A stretch of 64,000 nucleotides of DNA, taken from NCBI GenBank assembly GCA_963807975.1, contig CAWEDV010000001.1:2480001-2544000 (forward strand). The letters run 5' to 3'. A program made the translations under genes and the position numbers. Position 1 is the stretch's first letter; every line of letters begins with the position of its first letter. Below are positions 18,530-26,264 of the stretch, piece by piece. Source of the DNA: JAACFF01 sp963807975 (lineage in GTDB: Bacteria; Chloroflexota; Anaerolineae; Promineifilales; Promineifilaceae). The notes below the pieces were generated by a model. The model saw only the letters and a list, made by a program, of their open reading frames with translations, made no database searches and was not told where the DNA came from.

Positions 18530-21388
18530 CTATTGTCTCTCGAGAATATCAGCCGCCAAACAGGCAATATATGGGTCTTCATCTGCTAACAAGGCCTGCC
18601 CCTGTTCCTTAAATTGTTTCGGCGCCAGCATGTGCAGGCCCCACACGGCCGTTTCGCGCACTACGGAATCCCCACCCACCAACGCCATTTCCACAATAGG
18701 CACCAGCTTTTCAGTCGTCAGCTGCCCCACCACACCTAATTTCACCCCCGCATAAAGTGCACAGGCCCGGATCCATGCTTGATCGCTGTTGCAGCTTAAA
18801 TCTTGTAGTCGTTCTTCCCGGTACATCGATTGGTGGCCAAAACGCTTATCTAGCAGCAGAATGCGCCGCGCCGGATCCATTTTCGGATCGATCAACGGGA
18901 ACGTCAGCGTTTTGTGTTCGGCGGAAAGCGTAACATCCAACATTTCCATCGCCAGCGCCTTTTCTGGACCAGTTCCATGTGCCAACTGCGCCTGAGCGCG
19001 CATGACAGCACGGTCATCGTAGATGAAAGACAAGGTCCAAAATAACCGTCTCTTCACCTGCTTCAAATCGTCAAGCAGCGCACGCCGCAGCGCTTCCACC
19101 GGTCCGCTTTCACCAACATCTTGCTGCGCAATCATCGTGCGGTGCCCTCTTCCAGCATCCCGTATCAGCGCCTTATGGAGAGCCGGTAAATCGGCCGGCT
19201 GCGCTTGGAAGCGATAGGAACCTAGCACCGCCATGACCTGGTCACGCACCACATCCGAAGAATGGTCTAGATTACGGCGCATCAGAGCTTGAACCTGTTC
19301 CCCTTTAATTTGGCCACAGATACGTACCAGCCGCACCGCTCGCTCCTCCGTCTCCATTCCACCCACCAATGCCTGTTCAACCATCGGCAGCACCTTCTCC
19401 CCGTAGACGGCGATTGCCTCCGAAGCCGCCGCTCGTGTCCGGCGTTCCAAAAGATTATCGGCGATTAAAGGCAGCAAGCGTGGGTGTTTCACCAATCCCG
19501 CCGCCGCCAACGACGCCTTGCGCACCTCTATGTCGGGATCTGCGAGCAAAGATAAGAGAGGCTGGTAAACATACTCTAAACCAACTTCGCCAATAACGCG
19601 CGCCAGAAAAACCCGATCCTCATTCGCGTCCGCCTGTTCCCACATTTCCAGACGCGGCCCGACAGCCAATACCCCCGGAATACTGCCATAGCGCAGCAGA
19701 CCAACGGCCGTCCCCAGTCGCACCTCACTCTCCGGACTGTCTAAATAAGGAACGACCTTCTCGACTGCTTCCGCTTCCTGCAACGCGCACAAAGCACGCA
19801 CCGCTGCCCCCTGTACAGAGGCATCAACGCTCCCATCGACCAATTCCTGCACCGTAGGCAGCGCCGCAGCCAGCCGTAAGCGCTCGATCCGTCCCAAAGC
19901 TTCAATTTGAATGGAAGCGATGCCCGACCGCGCCAGCCAGTCCACTTCTTGCGGGAGAGCAGAGTATTCGGCCCCTTCCAGCATATCCAAAGCCAGGCGG
20001 ACATCGCTGACTGCTTCGCTGCCCAACAGCCGCTCTACCACCTTCTGACTCGCCGCATCTTCCAGAATCATGTCGGTCGGATCCAATGTTCGCCGGCGCA
20101 TACTGCGCACTAGGTTAGCCGCATAACCACGGTACACCATCAGCGCGGAAACAAGCCAAAACAGGGCGATGACCATGGTAAAAATCGCCACAAATACCAG
20201 CGTAACCCCTCCCAACGCATCAAATATAAGCAGCGCCACGCCGGTCAGGCCCAGCGCCAGCGGTACGCCAATACCCTCCACCCCCGTCTGCACCGTCACC
20301 CGTTCACTGGCCGGCAGTGCCTGGAAAGTGGCGTTAATCGAAGTTCTTGTTGTGCCATCTGTGAAAGAGATGTCCACAACGCGCGCAATCACCACCAACC
20401 AGAAGAAAAGGATGGCAATAGGCCCGCCCACAATTCCCGCAGCCACAATCGCGATTAACAAGAAAATGTCCACTGCTGGATTGGCCGTAAGCCCAAATCG
20501 CAGCCCAAAGCGGTTGAGCAGAAGTCCTGCAACCAGGGCCAAAAACAACAAGTCGATCAAATTCAAGACGAATGTCAAATTACCAAAGAAACTGGCCAGC
20601 GCATCCGCATCGGTAAAGCGTTCCCCCGCAGCAGATAAAACAATAAAGTCCAGCAGTTGGCTGACCATAGCTGACAGCATCTGGTAGGCGAAAATGAGCA
20701 GCACAAATGGTTTGGCCAACACCTTGCGCAGCGGTGGTGAATCTGCTCGCGCCGCAACCCCACCATTCGTCTGGGACAAGATCTGAAAATAGCGGGCGTT
20801 CGTTGCCAGAAGCATGCCCATCATGATCGTCGCACTCACCGCCGATGCCAGCAGTAGATATTCCGTTCCCCCTAACCAATCTTGTATGGGCGTAACCAGC
20901 GCCCCTGCAACCATAAATCCAACCACAAAACCGGCCACAATTCGTGGGAAATACTGTTTAATCTGCCGCACATCGAGCAGCCGCCCCGCCTGGCCCCCGA
21001 TGATCACAAAGCCAATCTGGATGATCAACGAAAAAGCCACCATGCTGGCAAATGCCAGCCAACTCGCCTGCAAAAACACAAGACCCGCCCAAGCAAAAGC
21101 GAGAAAACTGGCGATAATCAGTTCGGTGGCGATAGAAACCTGGACCAGCGACCAGCGCCGCTGCACCTCGGCGAATCCATAAAATGCGACCGATCCCAGG
21201 ATAGCCACGACAATATAGACATAAGGCAGCGCGCCGGCCCCATACGTGGCGATTAACAGCGCGATAGCGGCCACGATCAACAGTCCCAGGGTTAATCCTA
21301 GGAAAAAAGCTTGGCCAATCAACAAACTCAAGCGAGTCAGCAGATCATCTACTTCTTCTATTCGCGTGGCGGGCATCTGCATCATCAT
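18530..21388 (-). CDS. nucleotide-translocase/MFS-like membrane domain fused to HEAT repeats
   Basis: 952 aa. About 1-430 is a polytopic membrane region with around twelve hydrophobic segments, resembling ATP/ADP-translocase (NTT)-like or MFS carriers. About 450-950 is a run of HEAT-like repeats (for example SEVRLGTAVGLLRYG, DIEVRKASLAAAGL, SSDVVRDQVMAVLGSY). Related bacterial proteins often also carry a cNMP-binding domain; here that domain is a separate protein encoded 30 bases upstream (21419-21832). Substrate and role are unknown. The carrier fold and HEAT scaffold are seen in the sequence; regulation by cyclic nucleotide is inferred from the neighbour. Confidence 0.78.
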   Translation of the reverse strand: MMMQMPATRIEEVDDLLTRLSLLIGQAFFLGLTLGLLIVAAIALLIATYGAGALPYVYIVVAILGSVAFYGFAEVQRRWSLVQVSIATELIIASFLAFAWAGLVFLQASWLAFASMVAFSLIIQIGFVIIGGQAGRLLDVRQIKQYFPRIVAGFVVGFMVAGALVTPIQDWLGGTEYLLLASAVSATIMMGMLLATNARYFQILSQTNGGVAARADSPPLRKVLAKPFVLLIFAYQMLSAMVSQLLDFIVLSAAGERFTDADALASFFGNLTFVLNLIDLLFLALVAGLLLNRFGLRFGLTANPAVDIFLLIAIVAAGIVGGPIAILFFWLVVIARVVDISFTDGTTRTSINATFQALPASERVTVQTGVEGIGVPLALGLTGVALLIFDALGGVTLVFVAIFTMVIALFWLVSALMVYRGYAANLVRSMRRRTLDPTDMILEDAASQKVVERLLGSEAVSDVRLALDMLEGAEYSALPQEVDWLARSGIASIQIEALGRIERLRLAAALPTVQELVDGSVDASVQGAAVRALCALQEAEAVEKVVPYLDSPESEVRLGTAVGLLRYGSIPGVLAVGPRLEMWEQADANEDRVFLARVIGEVGLEYVYQPLLSLLADPDIEVRKASLAAAGLVKHPRLLPLIADNLLERRTRAAASEAIAVYGEKVLPMVEQALVGGMETEERAVRLVRICGQIKGEQVQALMRRNLDHSSDVVRDQVMAVLGSYRFQAQPADLPALHKALIRDAGRGHRTMIAQQDVGESGPVEALRRALLDDLKQVKRRLFWTLSFIYDDRAVMRAQAQLAHGTGPEKALAMEMLDVTLSAEHKTLTFPLIDPKMDPARRILLLDKRFGHQSMYREERLQDLSCNSDQAWIRACALYAGVKLGVVGQLTTEKLVPIVEMALVGGDSVVRETAVWGLHMLAPKQFKEQGQALLADEDPYIACLAADILERQ

Positions 21389-21418
21389 ACTATGCCCATA
21401 TTACGATTTTCCGGCATG

Positions 21419-21832
21419 CTAGCGACCTAGCTCCCGAATACGGCGCGCCAAAGCGCGAATCACACCCTGCGCAATTTCCGGGCGATCAGCCATTACTTCG
21501 TCAAAGGGCTCTCGCTGGATACGAAATAAGAACGCTTCATCCACAGCCGTTACCGAGGCCGCCCGCGGTTCCGGATCCAACAGAGCCAGCTCTCCCACTA
21601 TTTGCCCTACTCCCAGTGTCAAAATCGTCCGCTCCTCGCTGTGGACCCGCACCTCCCCTTCGATAACAATATAGAGACACTCACCCGCTTCCCCTTCCTC
21701 GATGAACCTTTCTCCGGGAGCCAGCTCGACCTCTTCCACTATCCGCGCCACAGCCGCCAGAATATGATCCGGCGTTTCGGCAAAAATATCGATTGATTTC
21801 AAAATGGCAACGCGTTCTATTGTCAGCAGCAT
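21419..21832 (-). CDS. stand-alone cyclic-nucleotide-binding domain protein
   Basis: 137 aa, one cNMP/CAP_ED domain: LAPGERFIEEGEAGECLYIVIEGEVRVH, VGELALLDPEPRAASVTAVDEAFLFRI. It has no helix-turn-helix or kinase part, so it must act by protein interaction. It is upstream of the translocase/HEAT gene with a 30-base gap and probably forms a complex with it. As in the kinase nearby, the phosphate-cassette segment reads PRAAS. Confidence 0.87.
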   Translation of the reverse strand: MLLTIERVAILKSIDIFAETPDHILAAVARIVEEVELAPGERFIEEGEAGECLYIVIEGEVRVHSEERTILTLGVGQIVGELALLDPEPRAASVTAVDEAFLFRIQREPFDEVMADRPEIAQGVIRALARRIRELGR

Positions 21833-22005
21833 AGAAATCTCTTTTTCTGGCTGATCAGCCCGGTTTAGGCATGGAGAAGTAGCAAAGTGACTGAATAAAA
21901 CTATTATACGTCAATAGTAATCAGAAATCCAGCCCCCATTTCTTAAGTTTTATTCGGCATCAACGACCTAATGCCACCAGTGCTAAGCTAGGTGCCCCAG
22001 TATTA

Positions 22006-22425
22006 TTAATTCGTCGGATCCAGATGTACCACCTGATTAATATGTCCAAACAGCTTACATTCCGTCTGCTCTCCATTATTACAGGGTAAGATGCTGATAT
22101 TTTGTTCCTTGCCGCCCAGCGTCGCATACACCGTCAGCATCCCCTTCCCCTCTTCATATTTCGCTTCCTCGTCAACAAGCGTATTAAGCTGCAAACAACA
22201 AGGCCCCGATTTAGCCGCCGGATCCTCGTCCAGCAGATTCAACCTAATATTCAAATCGCCCGTATAGCCCAGGATGCTGATCTGCCCCTCAATACTGACC
22301 TCGTGAGCCGACAGCGCGGGCACAGTCCCCTGCCCCACCTTCACCCATACAAACTTCTTCGCCTTCACTTCCACTGCCTGCCCTTCATACGCATTGTCAG
22401 CCACATAATCCACAATATTCGCCAT
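22006..22425 (-). CDS. small hypothetical protein
   Basis: 139 aa, soluble, acidic, no signal peptide. I do not recognise a family. It contains four cysteines (SGPCCLQL, LPCNNGEQTECKL) and alternating hydrophobic strands suggestive of a beta-rich fold (EVSIEGQISILGYTGDLNIRLNLLD). A GGAG ribosome site lies about nine bases upstream of the ATG. It is flanked by non-coding DNA on both sides and is not obviously in an operon. Confidence 0.55.
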   Translation of the reverse strand: MANIVDYVADNAYEGQAVEVKAKKFVWVKVGQGTVPALSAHEVSIEGQISILGYTGDLNIRLNLLDEDPAAKSGPCCLQLNTLVDEEAKYEEGKGMLTVYATLGGKEQNISILPCNNGEQTECKLFGHINQVVHLDPTN

Positions 22426-22509
22426 CGCTTATTACTCCATACTGCTCATTATCATGGTTAGACACTATCAAAAGAGTCAATGAGCAACGAAAATTATATC
22501 ACGCCCCTT

Positions 22510-22767
22510 TTATCTGGTCGCTTGCAGTTGATTGACTTCATCAAGCACAGGCAAGGAAACCTGCGCGCCAGCTTTGGAAGCAGCAAAAGCGCCAGCGGCA
22601 TTGGCAAATTCAACAGCATCCGCTAGAGGGCGTCCGCTCGCCAACGCTGCCGCTTGTACGCCATTAAACGCATCACCTGCAGCAGTGGTATCCACGACGT
22701 TGATAGGACAGGCAGGGACTTGTAGTCGTATATCATCATGAATAATCAAGGCCCCTTTAGCCTGCAA
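22510..22767 (-). pseudogene. C-terminal remnant of a PfkB/ribokinase-family sugar kinase
   Basis: Only about 85 codons remain, containing the PfkB signature VVDTTAAGDAFNG with its catalytic Asp and the C-terminal helix region. Full kinases are about 300 aa, and the substrate-binding half is missing. The frame opens right after a stop and would need a TTG start. Another frame just upstream (around 22760-22837, ...KCVIVEGKTL) may hold a further scrap shifted by an indel. This is a decayed gene rather than a short functional one. Confidence 0.7.
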
Positions 22768-22836
22768 GAGTTTTCCCCTCGACGATCACGCATTTTCCAT
22801 CTAGAAAGTGAATCGCGATATACTCCCCCATTATCA

Positions 22837-22865
22837 TTGTCTCTTTTACTCCCTCGCATTATAAA
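22837..22865 (+). promoter_or_regulatory. sigma70-type promoter of the enoyl-CoA hydratase/SDR operon
   Basis: TTGTCT (22837-22842), 17-base spacer, TATAAA (22860-22865). Transcription would start near 22872, with the GAGGAG ribosome site at about 22882-22887 and ATG at 22898. Confidence 0.6.
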
Positions 22866-22897
22866 TACAGCATCCCTGCTATGAGGAGTCAACGACC

Positions 22898-23686
22898 ATG
22901 TCACAATACGATACCGTGATCTATGAGCAGCAAGATAAAGTTGCGCTGCTGACCCTAAACCGTCCCCAACGCCGCAATGCTATGAACCAGGCGCTCAACC
23001 GTGATCTACTCTCCGCCTTCGAGCAGGCCGCCGCTGATGAAACGGTGCGTGCCGTGCTCGTCACCGGCGCCGGAAAAGGATTTTGTGCCGGCGCCGATCT
23101 GGCCATGTTCCATTCCCAACCAACCCCAGACCAAATCTATGAGGCCATCGTCACCAGCTACCAACCCATGATGGAGGCCATCATGCGCATGAAGAAGCCG
23201 GTCATTGCCGCTGTAAACGGCGTAGCCGCCGGAGCCGGCGCATCCCTCGCTCTGGCCTGCGATCTGCGCCTCATGGCCCATGACGCATCACTATTGATGG
23301 CTTTCAGCAATATCGCTCTTGTACCTGATGCAGGAGCTACCTGGTTCTTAGCGCGCCAGGTTGGCTACGGCCGTGCCTACGAAATCGCCGTCGAAGGAGC
23401 GCACATTCCCTCTAAGCGCTGCCTTGAACTTGGCCTGACCAACAAAGTCGTGCCCGCCGAGCAGCTTCTGACCATTGGCAGCGCCTGGGCCAGAAAATTA
23501 GCCGAACGGCCGACCCTGGCCTTGGGCTTAACCAAACATGCCCTACAGCACGCCCAACTAAACGACCTAAGCTCAACCATTGAATACGAGGCCCGCTTGC
23601 AGAAACAAACCGTCACTTCCCATGATTTCATGGAAGGGGTGACGGCCTTCATGCAAAAACGGGATCCCGATTTTCAAGGCAAATAG
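22898..23686 (+). CDS. enoyl-CoA hydratase/isomerase family protein, PaaG-like
   Basis: 262 aa crotonase-fold enzyme. The CoA-binding/oxyanion segment is VTGAGKGFCAGADLAMF (about 50-66) and KPVIAAVNGVAAGAGASLALACDLRLMA (about 95-122). The catalytic region reads NIALVPDAGATWFLARQVG, with Asp where hydratases have Glu, as in PaaG-type isomerases. A 2-enoyl isomerase or ring-epoxide isomerase activity is therefore as likely as hydration. The strong GAGGAG ribosome site fixes the start. It is followed after 11 bases by an SDR gene, suggesting a fatty-acid or aromatic CoA-thioester pathway. Confidence 0.88.
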   Translation: MSQYDTVIYEQQDKVALLTLNRPQRRNAMNQALNRDLLSAFEQAAADETVRAVLVTGAGKGFCAGADLAMFHSQPTPDQIYEAIVTSYQPMMEAIMRMKKPVIAAVNGVAAGAGASLALACDLRLMAHDASLLMAFSNIALVPDAGATWFLARQVGYGRAYEIAVEGAHIPSKRCLELGLTNKVVPAEQLLTIGSAWARKLAERPTLALGLTKHALQHAQLNDLSSTIEYEARLQKQTVTSHDFMEGVTAFMQKRDPDFQGK

Positions 23687-23697
23687 GAGAGGGATAA

Positions 23698-24480
23698 ATG
23701 ACCGCGCAATACTTTTCTTTATCCGGCAAAGTGGCCTGGATTACAGGCGCTTCCCGAGGAATTGGGCTGGCCCTGGCCCAGGCCTACGCGGCTGCCGGCG
23801 CCCATCTTGTCTTGTCCAGCCGTAAACAGGAAGGTCTCGATCAGGCCGCGGCTGAACTCGCTGATCTAGGTTATGATGCCTGGCCCATCGCCTCCCATAC
23901 AGGCAGCAGCGAAGCGCTGCAGGTCGTCGTCGACCAGATCGTAGGCCGCTGGGGCGGTATCGACATCCTCGTCAACAATGCCGCTACCAACCCCCATTTT
24001 GGACCCATCATCACCGCCCAGGAAAGCCATTGGGATAAGATCCTGGACGTCAATGTCAAGGGTTACTTCCGCACCGTGCAAGCCTGCGTGCCGCTCATGA
24101 AAAAAAGGGGCGGTGGCAAGATCATCAATATGGCCTCCGTAGCTGGCAAACAACCGCAGCCGCTGATGGGCATCTATTCCGTCAGCAAAGCGGCCGTCAT
24201 CATGCTTACCGAAGTCCTTGCCGCTGAATTGGCCGCCGACAATATTCAGGTCAACTGCATCGCGCCCGGCTTCGTTAAAACCAGCTTCAGTCGTGCCCTC
24301 TGGCAAAATGAAAAGATATATGATCAGATCGTCAAAGCCATCCCGCAGCGCAGAATGGCCGATCCCCCAGAAATAGCTGGCGCCGCCCTCTATCTGGCCT
24401 CATCCGCCTCCGATTTCACCACCGGAGCCACCTTCGTCATCGACGGTGGTCAGCTTGTTGGAAGTAATATCGGCTCATAG
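23698..24480 (+). CDS. short-chain dehydrogenase/reductase
   Basis: 260 aa Rossmann enzyme. NAD(P) site TGASRGIGLA (about 16-25), NNAATNPHFG (about 91), catalytic Ser in NMASVAGK and YSVSK (Tyr/Lys, about 160), and C-terminal FVIDGGQLVGS. The substrate is not evident. It is co-transcribed with the PaaG-like gene (11-base gap, AGGAGAGGGATAA ribosome site), so it probably acts on a hydroxyacyl-CoA or similar intermediate. The ATG is at 23698. Confidence 0.9.
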   Translation: MTAQYFSLSGKVAWITGASRGIGLALAQAYAAAGAHLVLSSRKQEGLDQAAAELADLGYDAWPIASHTGSSEALQVVVDQIVGRWGGIDILVNNAATNPHFGPIITAQESHWDKILDVNVKGYFRTVQACVPLMKKRGGGKIINMASVAGKQPQPLMGIYSVSKAAVIMLTEVLAAELAADNIQVNCIAPGFVKTSFSRALWQNEKIYDQIVKAIPQRRMADPPEIAGAALYLASSASDFTTGATFVIDGGQLVGSNIGS

Positions 24481-24706
24481 CCCACTGCTTGCGATAAGTT
24501 GTCAACTGCTTCATTTTCTCTCCATTATTCATCTGGCTCACCCAAGGGTCCCCGCCCCGGTCGTACATTTCTCTATCGCGCAGATAATTGGGCCACTTCT
24601 CCTCAACCGTCAGGCGCAAGCGATGCTGTAGCCGGTAGATGATGACGATGATGGTTAGAAAAACAAGATGGTCAAATGAGTTGGATAACAAGTCGAACTG
24701 CTCCAC
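24437..24706 (-). CDS. possible small hypothetical protein
   Basis: An 89-codon antisense frame filling the gap between the SDR and the aminotransferase. A short hydrophobic N-terminal stretch (LVFLTIIVIIY) is followed by a charged segment (KWPNYLRDREMYDRGGDPWVSQ) that looks protein-like. It overlaps the 3' end of the SDR gene by 44 bases. No family is recognised, no clear ribosome site is seen, and it may be spurious. Confidence 0.3.
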   Translation of the reverse strand: MEQFDLLSNSFDHLVFLTIIVIIYRLQHRLRLTVEEKWPNYLRDREMYDRGGDPWVSQMNNGEKMKQLTTYRKQWAMSRYYFQQADHRR

Positions 24707-24758
24707 TGATCACGCCGCAGGAATCGTTACTTTCAACGGGATAAAGTATAATTGGCCT

Positions 24759-26012
24759 ATGAATGAAAAACCACAAGAAAACAGTATCACTCAAGTACGA
24801 TCCCGATTCCCAGCCCTCCAACAAGAACTCAACGACCGTCCCGTAGCCTACCTCGATAGCCCTGGCGGCACCCAGGTCTCCCAAGGCGTTATCGACGCCA
24901 TGGGCGGCTACCTGGCCCAGGGCGGTAGTAACCATGGCGGTCCGTTTCTGACCAGCCGCCGGACCGATGAAATCGTCATCGCGTCGCGCCTGGCCATGAT
25001 GGACTTTCTCAACGCCCGCCGACCCGAGGAAATCGCCTTCGGCCAAAATATGACCAGCCTGACCTTCGCTGTCAGCCGCGCCATCAGCCGTTCCTGGCAG
25101 CCGGGCGATGAAATCATCCTCACCGGCCTCGACCACGACGCCAATATTTCTCCCTGGCTCATGGCTGCCGAGGATCATGGGGTGACCGTGCGCTGGCTTG
25201 ATTTTGATCCCGCCAACTGCATGTTGAAAATGGAAACGCTGCCCGGTATGCTCAATGAGAAGACGCGACTGGTAGCCATCACTTATGCCTCCAATGCCGT
25301 CGGAACCATCAACGACGTCAAGGATATCACCCGCCAGGCGCATGCCGTGGGCGCCCTGGTCTATGTGGACTCCGTCCACTACGCGCCCCACGGACCGCTG
25401 GACGTCCAAGATATCGATTGCGATTTTCTTGTTTCGTCTAGCTACAAATATTTTGGTCCCCATACCGGCGTTTTATATGGCAAATATGAGCTGTTGGATG
25501 ACTTGACCGCCTACAAAGTGCGGCCTGCCCCAGCTCTGCCTGCCGGCAAATGGGAGACTGGCACGCAGAGCTTCGAGAGCCTGGCCGGCGTTGTGGCCGC
25601 GATCGACTATATCGCTGAACTGGGCGACCCAGCAGGCAGCCGCCGCCAGCAGCTTGTGCAGGCCATGCAGCGCATTAAGAAGTACGAGCAAAGCCTCAGC
25701 GAGCATTTTCTGCGCAGCGCGGTTAATGTGCCAGGTCTGCAGGTCTATGGCATCACCGACATTGAAAGCTTAGAAAGCCGTACGCCCACGTTTGCCGTTA
25801 GTTTAGCCGAGCACACCCCCCAGGAAGTGGCCACCACTCTCGGCGACCAGGGTCTCTTCGTCTGGCATGGGCACTACTATGCCGTAGAAGTCATGAAACG
25901 CCTGGGCTTGCTTGACCAGGGCGGCCTGGTACGCATTGGCTTTGTGCATTACAACACCATCGAAGAGGTGGACCGCGTCATTACAGCCCTAGCTGAACTG
26001 GCAGAAAAATAG
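24759..26012 (+). CDS. class V aminotransferase, cysteine-desulfurase-like (VC1184 type)
   Basis: 417 aa PLP enzyme of the NifS/SufS-like branch. Visible: YLDSPGGTQVSQGVIDAM near the N terminus, GLDHDANISPW (PLP-stacking His), YVDSVHYAPHGPLDVQDIDCDFLVSSSYKYFGPHTG with the Schiff-base Lys of SYKYFGPH, and the C-terminal RIGFVHYNTIEEVDRVI. I chose ATG 24759 (MNEKPQENS) over an upstream in-frame ATG at 24639, because TATAAT (24747-24752) ends only six bases before 24759. The transcript could therefore start at or near the ATG. A Suf/Isc partner is not seen nearby, so sulfur transfer is only one option; an isopenicillin-epimerase-like lyase is another. Confidence 0.87.
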   Translation: MNEKPQENSITQVRSRFPALQQELNDRPVAYLDSPGGTQVSQGVIDAMGGYLAQGGSNHGGPFLTSRRTDEIVIASRLAMMDFLNARRPEEIAFGQNMTSLTFAVSRAISRSWQPGDEIILTGLDHDANISPWLMAAEDHGVTVRWLDFDPANCMLKMETLPGMLNEKTRLVAITYASNAVGTINDVKDITRQAHAVGALVYVDSVHYAPHGPLDVQDIDCDFLVSSSYKYFGPHTGVLYGKYELLDDLTAYKVRPAPALPAGKWETGTQSFESLAGVVAAIDYIAELGDPAGSRRQQLVQAMQRIKKYEQSLSEHFLRSAVNVPGLQVYGITDIESLESRTPTFAVSLAEHTPQEVATTLGDQGLFVWHGHYYAVEVMKRLGLLDQGGLVRIGFVHYNTIEEVDRVITALAELAEK

Positions 26013-26026
26013 CGACCCACTATTAT
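25998..26026 (+). promoter_or_regulatory. possible promoter of the structured-RNA cassette
   Basis: CTGGCA (25998-26003), 17-base spacer, TATTAT (26021-26026). Transcription would start near 26033, just ahead of the first predicted helix at 26041. The -35 box is weak. Confidence 0.35.
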
Positions 26027-26040
26027 TAATCCTCATTTGA

Positions 26041-26239
26041 CATCACCCTCTTTGTATGCAATAATCCTGCCATTATTACCATATTGATTTGCAGTTGATA
26101 CTGCAGAGCCATCCTATACAAAGAGGAGGTGGTGCATATGGATAGTTATTATGCCAAATGCACCGTAGCACTGCCTTCTCGTGAGAGCAAGTAGTGCTAC
26201 GGTGCTAAAAGAAAGGCCCTGATAAAATCAGGGCCTTTT
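26041..26239 (+). ncRNA. candidate structured RNA cassette: three-way junction, hidden ribosome site, long hairpin, terminator
   Basis: Helix P1 pairs 26041-26057 with 26116-26134, including a two-base bulge and one G-U. Inside it sit hairpin AATAAT/ATTATT (26060-26065 with 26072-26077) and hairpin TGCAG/CTGCA (26090-26094 with 26101-26105), which makes a three-way junction. The 3' strand of P1 contains GAGGAGGTGG, the only strong ribosome site here, ahead of an 18-codon ORF at 26138. A 13-bp perfect helix (26160-26172 with 26193-26205) and a terminator follow. The layout resembles a riboswitch or translational regulator with an expression platform, but I do not recognise the family. All pairing was done by eye. 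Confidence 0.55.
26138..26194 (+). CDS. 18-residue small ORF behind a strong, sequestered ribosome site
   Basis: ATG GAT AGT ... TAG encodes an 18-residue peptide (MDSYYAKCTVALPSRESK). It is preceded at four to nine bases by GAGGAGGTGG, far stronger than most ribosome sites in the window. Its second half lies inside the 13-bp hairpin 26160-26205, so ribosomes on this ORF would melt that hairpin, as in leader-peptide control. No signal peptide or toxin-like hydrophobic helix is present. It may be a leader peptide or chance. Confidence 0.4.
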   Translation: MDSYYAKCTVALPSRESK

Positions 26240-26240
26240 G
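26212..26240. terminator. bidirectional intrinsic terminator
   Basis: AAAGGCCCTGA (26212-26222), loop TAAAA, TCAGGGCCTTT (26228-26238), then TGCTTTT on the + strand. On the - strand the same stem is followed by CTTTCTTTT, so it can also end the convergent lipoprotein gene that stops at 26265. Confidence 0.8.
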
Positions 26241-26264
26241 CTTTTATTATGATTCTATTGGCTG

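Noticed and set aside
22760..22837. 26-codon - strand frame upstream of the PfkB remnant as a gene
   Set aside because: It may be a shifted scrap of the same kinase gene, and it has no independent support.
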